From assembly GCF_022023855.1 (NCBI RefSeq), contig NZ_CP059453.1, positions 145,001 to 209,000 of the forward strand: DNA of 64,000 bases, given 5' to 3'. Shown here in pieces: positions 42,312-48,643 of the stretch. The notes below the pieces were generated by a model. That model had not been told where the DNA came from, made no database searches, and saw only the letters and a program-made list of their open reading frames with translations. The translations under genes and the position numbers were made by a program. The stretch is from Azospirillum brasilense. Lineage in GTDB: Bacteria; Pseudomonadota; Alphaproteobacteria; Azospirillales; Azospirillaceae. How positions within the stretch are numbered: the stretch's first letter is position 1; the number at the start of each line of letters is the position of its first letter.

Positions 42312-42809
42312 TCAATCGCCGATGCCGTGGCCCCGCTTGGGGACGAGGCTGGCCCGCTCGAAGGTCACGAAGACCGTGCCGTCGGCCTTGTAGCCCTCGG
42401 TGTAGGTGGTCACGATGCCCTGGGTCGGGCGCTTCTTGGATTCGCGGACGTCCAGCACCTTGGAGCGCGCGTAGATCGTGTCGCCGGGGAAGACCGGGGC
42501 GACCAGCTTGATCTCCTTCCAGCCGAGGTTGGCGACGGACTTGTAGGAGACGTCGTCCACCGTCATGCCCAGCACCATGGCCAGCGTCAGGCCGCTGTTG
42601 ACCAGCGGCTTGCCGAACTCCGACTTCTCGGCGAAGGCGTGGTCGCAGTGCATGGGGTGGCGGTTCATCGTCAGCAGGCTGAACTGGATGTTGTCCGCTT
42701 CGGTGATGGTCCGGCCGGGGCGGTGCTCGTAGACATCGCCGACGGTGAAATCCTCAAGGTAGCGGCCAAGGTCGGCGACGATGGTCCGCGGTTCCTGAAC
42801 ATCGGGCAT
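42312..42809 (-). CDS. MaoC-family dehydratase/hydratase
   Basis: Hot-dog-fold enoyl-CoA hydratase, 165 residues. The conserved stretch TEADNIQFSLLTMNRHPMHC holds D39 and H54, candidates for the active site, then FGKPLVNSGLTLAMVLGM. First gene of the minus-strand operon; start ATG 42809 (MPDVQEPRT). The combination with the divergent CitE-like lyase resembles mesaconyl-CoA hydratase plus citramalyl-CoA lyase, but the substrate is inferred only. Confidence 0.9.
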   Translation of the reverse strand: MPDVQEPRTIVADLGRYLEDFTVGDVYEHRPGRTITEADNIQFSLLTMNRHPMHCDHAFAEKSEFGKPLVNSGLTLAMVLGMTVDDVSYKSVANLGWKEIKLVAPVFPGDTIYARSKVLDVRESKKRPTQGIVTTYTEGYKADGTVFVTFERASLVPKRGHGIGD

Positions 42810-42898
42810 GGGCGGGCGTCTCTTGTCTGCAGATCGGAGGGGTGAGTGCGGGGCGCCGATCATTTCAAGGTGACATGTTCAGCGCGTGTGATAGCATG

Positions 42899-42910
42899 TT
42901 GTACGTACAA
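42899..42910. promoter_or_regulatory. Palindromic operator TTGTACGTACAA
   Basis: Perfect 12-bp palindrome in the 135-bp divergent promoter region between the MaoC operon and the CitE-type gene, 34 bp before the latter. A near copy lies at 45128 and a half copy at 43881. Likely target of the UTRA-type GntR regulators at 33078 and 37515. Confidence 0.65.
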
Positions 42911-42944
42911 ATAACACGCCCCCTCACCCTTGGAAAGCGTTTTC

Positions 42945-43841
42945 ATGCCCAACAATCCGCAGAACGCAGCAACGGCGCCGGAATCGCCGGTCCGCCGCTC
43001 CTACCTGTTCGTTCCCGGCGCCCGCCCGGACCGATTCGCCAAGGCCCTGGGGGCCGGCGCCGACGCGGTCATCATCGATTTGGAGGACGCGGTGGCCCCC
43101 GGCGACAAGGACAGCGCCCGCGCCGCCGTCTGTTCCTTCCTGCGGGAACACACCGGCGCGGGCGGGCCGGCGGTTTTCGTTCGAACCAATTCGCTGCGCA
43201 GCCGCACCGGCCTGCTCGACATCCTCGCTTTGACCGATCTTCCGGACGGCGCCGCGCCGCGCTGGGCGGGCATCCTGCTGCCGAAAGTGGACGGGGCCGA
43301 GGACGTCCGGCTGGCCGCCGGGCTTCTCGACGAGCGCAATCTGCCCGGCGCGCTCGGCGCGCTGATCGAGAGCGCCGACGGGTTGGAGAACGTCATGGCG
43401 ATCGCCGCGGCCTCCCCCCGTCTGTCCTTCCTGATGTTCGGCGGGGCCGACCTGTCGGCGGAGCTGCGCGTGCCGCTGTCCTGGGAGCCGCTGGTGCAGG
43501 CCCGCACCCGAATCGTGCACGCCGCCGCCCGCTTCGGGCTGGACGCGCTGGACATGCCGTGGATCGCGCTGGACGACGAGGAGGGCTACCGCCGGGAGCT
43601 GGCGCGCAGCGTCCTGCACGGCTTCACCGCGCGCTCGGCCATCCATCCCAAGCAGATCGTCGCCATTCACGACGCCTACACCCCGTCGCCGGAGGCGGTG
43701 CTCCGCGCCGGGCGGGTTCTGTCCGCCTTCGAAGCCGCCGGCGGCGGGGTCTGCGTGCTCGACGGCAAGTTGGTCGAGCGGCCCCTGGTGCTGGGGTCCC
43801 ATCGAATCCTGGCATTGGCCCGCCGCGCCGGAATGCTGTAG
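42945..43841 (+). CDS. HpcH/HpaI (CitE-like) CoA ester lyase
   Basis: Magnesium-dependent C-C lyase of beta-hydroxyacyl-CoA esters such as citramalyl-CoA or malyl-CoA. 298 residues from ATG 42945. Active-site elements are FVPGARPDRFAKAL, the acidic cluster D45-E47-D48 in IIDLEDAV, R80, E142 in ALIESADG and D169 in MFGGADLSAE. It is the first gene of a plus-strand group divergent from the MaoC operon. It would complete a pathway that ends in pyruvate or glyoxylate plus an acyl-CoA. Confidence 0.92.
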   Translation: MPNNPQNAATAPESPVRRSYLFVPGARPDRFAKALGAGADAVIIDLEDAVAPGDKDSARAAVCSFLREHTGAGGPAVFVRTNSLRSRTGLLDILALTDLPDGAAPRWAGILLPKVDGAEDVRLAAGLLDERNLPGALGALIESADGLENVMAIAAASPRLSFLMFGGADLSAELRVPLSWEPLVQARTRIVHAAARFGLDALDMPWIALDDEEGYRRELARSVLHGFTARSAIHPKQIVAIHDAYTPSPEAVLRAGRVLSAFEAAGGGVCVLDGKLVERPLVLGSHRILALARRAGML

Positions 43842-43880
43842 CCAGGGATTGCCTGTTCATGCGCACCGCGCCACCGCCAC

Positions 43881-43890
43881 TTGTACGGAC
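43881..43890. promoter_or_regulatory. Operator half-site TTGTACGGAC
   Basis: Shares the left seven bases and the centre of the palindrome at 42899, just before the MFS gene start. It could be a weaker binding site. If the MFS gene starts at 43859 instead, this lies within its first codons. Confidence 0.35.
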
Positions 43891-43894
43891 CCCC

Positions 43895-45097
43895 ATGACC
43901 ACGCAAGAAACCCCGCCCGCCCCCTTTCCCCTGCTGCTGGCGGAGGTGACCAGCGTCCAGACCGTCGCCACCCTGTCGGTCCTGACGCTGGCGACGGTCG
44001 CCCCGCTGGCCGCCGCCTCGCTGGGGGTGGGGTCGGAGGCGGTCGGCTACCAGATCAGCGTTATCTACAGCGCCGCCGCGCTGGTGTCGGCCTTCGCCGG
44101 TCTGGTGGTCCGCCGCTGGGGCGCCGGGACGGTCGGCGTCCTGGCGCTGGCGCTGGGGCTGGTGGGCTGTTTGGGACTCGCCACCGGGTCCCTGTGGGTC
44201 GCGGCGCTGGCGTCGGTGCTGCTCGGCATCGGCTACGGGCTGGTCAACCCGTCCTCTTCCCACCTCTTGAACCGCTTCACCCCGCCGGCCCGGCGCAATC
44301 TGGTCTTCTCGCTGAAGCAGACCGGCGTGCCGCTGGCCGGCGTGCTGGCCGGGCTGACCCTGCCGGGAATCGGCGAGATCGCCGGCTGGCGCGGGGCGGC
44401 GCTGGCGGTGGCCGCCATGTTCGCGCTGCTGCTGGTCCTCTTCGCGCCGGGCCGCCGGGTGTGGGACGACGACCGCAGCCCCGGCCTGCCGATCCGCGGC
44501 AACCTGATGGAGGGGCCGCGGCTGGTCTGGCGGGTCCCGGCACTGCGCGGCTTCGCGCTGATGGGCTTCTTCTTCTCGGCGATCCAGCTGTCGCTGATGG
44601 CCTTCACCGTGAGCATGCTGGTGCACGACCTGCACTGGTCCATCGTGTCCGCCGGGCTGGCCGTGTCGGTGATGCAGGCGGCGGGGGCGGCGGCGCGCAT
44701 CGGCTGGGGGTTGCTGGCCGACCGGCTGCGCTCCGGCGTGGCGGTGCTGGGCGGGATCGGCATGCTGTCCGCCAGCGCCGCATTGGCCACCGCCGGTCTG
44801 GGACCGAACTGGCCGGTGCCCGCGGTGATCGGCGTGCTGACGGTGTTCGGCATCGCCGCCATCGGCTGGAACGGCGTATTCCTGGCGGAGGTGGCGCGGG
44901 TCGCGCCGAAGGGAACGGCCAGCACGGCGACGGGCGGTGCCCTGATGTTCACCTTCTCCGGTGTGGTCGTCGGGCCGGCCCTGTTCGCCACCCTGTTCAA
45001 CACGGTCGGCAGCTACGGTGAGACCTTCGCCCTGATGATGGCCTTCCCGCTGGCCGGGGCGGCAGCCGTCCTGTTCTGGTCCCGCCGCAAAAGCTGA
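43895..45097 (+). CDS. Major facilitator superfamily transporter
   Basis: Twelve-helix carrier of 400 residues. MFS loop 2-3 motif is degenerate (GLVVRRWGAGTVG); other helices such as LGIGYGLVNPSSSHLLNRF and SLKQTGVPLAGVLAGL are clear, the latter typical of the CynX/NarK-like group. ATG 43895 is used; ATG 43859 is in frame upstream and neither has a strong ribosome-binding site. It follows the lyase by 53 bp, so it may import or export an intermediate of the same pathway. Confidence 0.9.
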   Translation: MTTQETPPAPFPLLLAEVTSVQTVATLSVLTLATVAPLAAASLGVGSEAVGYQISVIYSAAALVSAFAGLVVRRWGAGTVGVLALALGLVGCLGLATGSLWVAALASVLLGIGYGLVNPSSSHLLNRFTPPARRNLVFSLKQTGVPLAGVLAGLTLPGIGEIAGWRGAALAVAAMFALLLVLFAPGRRVWDDDRSPGLPIRGNLMEGPRLVWRVPALRGFALMGFFFSAIQLSLMAFTVSMLVHDLHWSIVSAGLAVSVMQAAGAAARIGWGLLADRLRSGVAVLGGIGMLSASAALATAGLGPNWPVPAVIGVLTVFGIAAIGWNGVFLAEVARVAPKGTASTATGGALMFTFSGVVVGPALFATLFNTVGSYGETFALMMAFPLAGAAAVLFWSRRKS

Positions 45098-45127
45098 CGG
45101 TGGCGCTCACCGGCCCATCGCACAGAG

Positions 45128-45139
45128 TTGTCCGTACAA
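45128..45139. promoter_or_regulatory. Operator-like near-palindrome TTGTCCGTACAA
   Basis: Differs from the palindrome at 42899 by a single base. It is about 90 bp upstream of the TRAP binding-protein gene; a further partial copy, GTTCGGACAAG, is at 45176-45186. Confidence 0.6.
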
Positions 45140-45227
45140 TAATGTTGGCATGCCGCACTGTTTTCCCCTATGATCGTTCGGACAAGCGGGCCAGAAGCGT
45201 CCGAACGCAGTCATGGGAGGGAAGCCA

Positions 45228-46259
45228 ATGTTCAATCCGTCACTCTTCAGGCCATTCTGGGCGAAGACGCTGCTGGTCGGAATGACCGTGGCCGGGCTGG
45301 CCGCCGGGACGCCGGGACAAGCCCGCGCGCAGGCGGCGCCGGTCGAGATGGTGATGACGGACGAGATCGCGACGTCCCACTGGACCGCCAAGATGATGGA
45401 CGAGTATGCGGCCCTCATCGAGGAGCGCTCGAAGGGCCGCATCAAGCCGAAGGTCTTCCATTCCGGCACGCTCTACAAGGACAAGGACGCCGTCGCCGCC
45501 CTCGGGTCGGGCGCCGTGCACATGGTCTGGCCGGTCAGCGTGCAGCTTGAGAGCATCGCCCCGCAATACGGCGTGGTGAATCTGCCCTTCGCCGTCACCG
45601 ACGCGGCGATGTCCAAGCCGGAAACCGCGCAGGAGGTCTCCAAGCTGCTGTCCGGGCTGGTGTCCGACAAGGGCATCCGTGTCATGGGGCTGATGCGCAC
45701 GGCCGACCTGATCTTCCTGTTCAAGGACAAGGAGGTCGGCTCCGTCGGCGACCTGAAGGGCAGCAAGATCCGCCTGACCGGCGGGCGCGTCCTGCAGCTG
45801 CTGATGCGCGACTTCGGGGCCAGCCCGGTGTCGATGCCCGCCTCCGAAATGGCGGCGGCGCTGATGCAGGGGGCCATCGACGGCATCTACACCTCCGCCG
45901 GCGGCTGGGAGATGGTCGGCACCAACGCCGCCAAGGTCGCCTCGCTGGTGCCGGGCATGAGCCTGCTCACCTACTCCGTCCTGGTTGACGACAAGTGGAT
46001 GAAGGGCCTGCCCGACGACCTGCGCCAGGTGGTGGAGACGACCACCAACGAGATCATCGCCAAGCAGTGGCAGCGCGCCATCGACGCCGACAAGAAGACC
46101 ATGGACCAGATGATCGCCCAGGGCGGGCGTCTGGCCGTGGCGCCCGAGGCGGAGCAGGCGAAGTTCCGCGAGATCGCCAACAAGGTCAACCAGGACTATG
46201 TCCGGCGCTACCCTGAGGTCTGGAAGCAGTATCAGGCTATCGTCGGCAACAAGAGCTGA
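45228..46259 (+). CDS. TRAP transporter substrate-binding protein, DctP family
   Basis: Periplasmic receptor, 343 residues. The signal peptide ends near residue 35 (ARAQA before APVEM). Features are GSKIRLTGGRVLQLLMRDFGA with the carboxylate-binding arginine and SEMAAALMQGAIDGIYTS. ATG 45228 follows GGGAGGGAAG. The DctQ and DctM subunits that it presumably serves are 9.4 kb away on the opposite strand (33930-35829); a shared palindrome type links the two. A strong terminator follows. Confidence 0.92.
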   Translation: MFNPSLFRPFWAKTLLVGMTVAGLAAGTPGQARAQAAPVEMVMTDEIATSHWTAKMMDEYAALIEERSKGRIKPKVFHSGTLYKDKDAVAALGSGAVHMVWPVSVQLESIAPQYGVVNLPFAVTDAAMSKPETAQEVSKLLSGLVSDKGIRVMGLMRTADLIFLFKDKEVGSVGDLKGSKIRLTGGRVLQLLMRDFGASPVSMPASEMAAALMQGAIDGIYTSAGGWEMVGTNAAKVASLVPGMSLLTYSVLVDDKWMKGLPDDLRQVVETTTNEIIAKQWQRAIDADKKTMDQMIAQGGRLAVAPEAEQAKFREIANKVNQDYVRRYPEVWKQYQAIVGNKS

Positions 46260-46284
46260 GGCGATCCCCCTCGCTTCACCTCGC

Positions 46285-46332
46285 GGTGCGGGCGGCGTTC
46301 CGGAAGGGGCGCCACCCGCACCGATTTTTTTT
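46285..46332 (+). terminator. Rho-independent terminator
   Basis: Stem GGTGCGGG / CCCGCACC, closed further by GGCG / CGCC, followed by GA and eight T residues. It ends the TRAP binding-protein transcript. Confidence 0.93.
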
Positions 46333-46340
46333 ATGTGTGC

Positions 46341-47042
46341 TCAGACCGACCGCATGAGGCCGCCGTCCACCCGGATGTTCTGACCGGTGATGTAGCCGGC
46401 CCCGTCGGAGGCGAGGAAGGCGACGGTCGCCGCGATCTCCTCGCTCTTGCCGTAGCGGGCCATCGGCACACCCTGGCGCCGTTCCTCCGTCGCCGGCAGG
46501 CTGTCGATCCAGCCGGGCAGCACGTTGTTCATCCGCACATTGTCGGCGGCGTACTGGTCGGCGAACAGCTTGGTGAAGGAGGCCAGCCCGGCCCGCGCGA
46601 CGGCGGAGGTCGGGAACATCGGGCTCGGCTCGAAGGCCCAGGCGGTCGAGATGTTGATGATCGTCCCGCCCTTCTGCCCGACCATGACCGGGGTCACCAG
46701 CCGGACCGCCCGGACGACGTTCAGGAAATAGACCTCGATCCCCTTGTGCCAGTCCTCGTCGGTCAGATCCAGCAGGCCTTTTCGCGGGCCGTGGCCGGCG
46801 CTGTTCACCAGCGCGTCGATGCGGCCCCAGCGCTCCATCGTCCGGCTCACCAGACGCTCCAGATCCTCGGCGGACTGGTTCGAGCCGGTCACGCCGATCC
46901 CGCCCAACTCCTCCGCCAGAGCCTCGCCCTTGCCGGAGGAGGACAGCACCGCGACCTTGAATCCGTCCGCCGCGAGGCGCCGCGCCGCCGCGGCCCCCAT
47001 GCCGCTGCCGCCCGCGGTGATGATGGCAACCTTATCGCCCAT
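46341..47042 (-). CDS. Atypical SDR-family oxidoreductase
   Basis: Rossmann-fold short-chain dehydrogenase of 233 residues. The cofactor motif TAGGSGMG is at 9-16 and NSAG at 80-83. The catalytic serine position is S132, but at the usual Tyr and Lys positions the sequence reads PMFPTSAVARAG, giving T145 and A149/R150. Catalysis must therefore differ from classical SDRs or be absent. C-terminal AGYITGQNIRVDGGLMRSV is typical. It lies after the TRAP gene on the opposite strand; role unknown. Confidence 0.88.
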   Translation of the reverse strand: MGDKVAIITAGGSGMGAAAARRLAADGFKVAVLSSSGKGEALAEELGGIGVTGSNQSAEDLERLVSRTMERWGRIDALVNSAGHGPRKGLLDLTDEDWHKGIEVYFLNVVRAVRLVTPVMVGQKGGTIINISTAWAFEPSPMFPTSAVARAGLASFTKLFADQYAADNVRMNNVLPGWIDSLPATEERRQGVPMARYGKSEEIAATVAFLASDGAGYITGQNIRVDGGLMRSV

Positions 47043-47179
47043 GATTCGTCATCCCTCTCCTGCCGGAACGGTTCGTCCGTTCCTTCTCTCCTCCTGTATC
47101 GCACCGGACGCAGGACGGGGCCAAGGGAAGCGTGCGCGTGCCGTCGGGAGCCGAAAGGGCGGCGCCGGAATCGGACCGG

Positions 47180-47305
47180 TCAGTGGGCGAGCAGGAAGGC
47201 CAGCGAGGCGACCGGAGCCACGGTGACGAAGCCGACGGCGACGAAACGCTCGACCGGGCTCCAGGACGCCCAATCCCGCTGAAGCGAGGACAAGAACGAC
47301 TTCAT
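47180..47305 (-). CDS. Small hydrophobic protein (41 residues)
   Basis: ATG 47305 with GAGG five bases upstream. The peptide starts MKSFLSSLQRDWASWSPVER, an amphipathic N-terminus, followed by one membrane helix (about 22-40, VAVGFVTVAPVASLAFLLA) and a stop. The clean composition and ribosome-binding site support a real small membrane protein. Function unknown. It stands alone between the SDR and the glycosyltransferases. Confidence 0.6.
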   Translation of the reverse strand: MKSFLSSLQRDWASWSPVERFVAVGFVTVAPVASLAFLLAH

Positions 47306-47512
47306 GATCCCTCACGGACCGGCTGATGTTGCAATGCATATAAGATACGGTTTCCGAGCGCGTTCGTGCCAGGGGCGTGGCTTCCGTATCGCGAAATATC
47401 GGGGAGTGATGCAGCGCTGCCACAGGCCGGAAAGCGGCACTCCGAAAGGGCTTTGCCGGGCCGGCGCCGTCAAAGGTTGCCCATCGGCCACAGGGACCGA
47501 CGGGCAGGCGGT

Positions 47513-48643
47513 TCAGGGCGACGCGCCGCCGCTCCGGCCGAACAGGGCGAGGATACGCGCCGCCGCCATGTCCGGCGGGATCGAGGCAATGCAATGCGCC
47601 TCGGCCGCCATGCAGCTGTCCGCCGCGCAGGGCGCAAGCGCCGCCGCGGGCCGCAGCACCAGCGCCCGCGCGCACCAGGGGCGGAAGCGTTCCGGCGCGT
47701 GGAAGTGGTTGGGGTCCCCACCCTCCGGATGGCAGGAGAAGACGGCGACCGGCACGCCCACGGCGGCTCCCAGATGGGCGGGGCCGGAATCCATGGCGAT
47801 CAGCCCCGCCGTCCGCTCGATCACCGCCGCCGCCAAGCGCAGCCCGGTCCGCCCGGTGAGGTCGGTCACCCGCCCCGGCAGGGCTGCGGCAATCCGCTCC
47901 GCCGCCGTCCGCTCCAACTCCGTGCCGAGAACCGCCACCCGCGCGCCGAGCGCGATCGCCACCACGGCGACCACCGCCGCCAGCCGGTCCACGGGGTATT
48001 CGCGCCGCGCGGCGGCGGCTCCCGGCGCCACGGCGATGATCCGCTCCCCCACCGCATCGGCCAGCCGGCGGGCGGCCTCTGCCCGGTCCTCAGCGGTGAG
48101 ATGCAGTTCCACCCCGTCCCCGTCCGGTTCACCGCCGGCGAAGCGCAGCAGGGCGAGGTTCTGCTCCACCTCGTGGCGGCCCGGCGGCGGCGTCAGCCGG
48201 TGGGTGTAGGCGCGGTCGAAGCCGGCGTTGCCCGACGCCTTCCAGGGCGTGACGGCCTCCGAGAAGCCAAGGACCGCGCGGGCGCGGCTGTTCGCGGCGA
48301 GCGCCGTGGCGCCGTGGCGGTCGAAATCGTAGCGAGGGACCAGCGTCAGATCGAAGCCGGCGCGGAACGCCTCCGCGAAGGCCGCCGCACCGCCCGGCGT
48401 GACGCCGCGCAGGTCGATCCCCCCACCCGGCTTCGGATGGGGCGCCACCACCGCGTCGACATGCGGGCAGGTCTCGGCGAGGTCGGCCACGGCGGGGCGC
48501 ACCGCCAGCACGATGCGCGCCTGTGGCGCCGAGGCCCGCAGACCGCGCAGAAAGGGTGTGGCGAGCACGAAGTCGCCCGCCTCGTCCAGCTTCACCACCA
48601 GGATACGCCGGGCGGACGAAAGGTCGAAGACGGCGTCCGTCAT
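47513..48643 (-). CDS. Glycosyltransferase family 9 (heptosyltransferase-like) protein
   Basis: GT-B-fold transferase of 376 residues. The N-terminal ILVVKLDEAGDFVLATPFLRGL is the GT9 start, and the C-terminal GLIAMDSGPAHLGAAVGVPVAVF is the nucleotide-sugar site with the DSGPAH signature. ATG 48643 overlaps the upstream TPR-transferase stop by ATGA. GT9 enzymes usually act on LPS core heptose; here coupling to a GT41-type protein suggests glycan addition to a protein or surface polymer. Confidence 0.9.
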   Translation of the reverse strand: MTDAVFDLSSARRILVVKLDEAGDFVLATPFLRGLRASAPQARIVLAVRPAVADLAETCPHVDAVVAPHPKPGGGIDLRGVTPGGAAAFAEAFRAGFDLTLVPRYDFDRHGATALAANSRARAVLGFSEAVTPWKASGNAGFDRAYTHRLTPPPGRHEVEQNLALLRFAGGEPDGDGVELHLTAEDRAEAARRLADAVGERIIAVAPGAAAARREYPVDRLAAVVAVVAIALGARVAVLGTELERTAAERIAAALPGRVTDLTGRTGLRLAAAVIERTAGLIAMDSGPAHLGAAVGVPVAVFSCHPEGGDPNHFHAPERFRPWCARALVLRPAAALAPCAADSCMAAEAHCIASIPPDMAAARILALFGRSGGASP

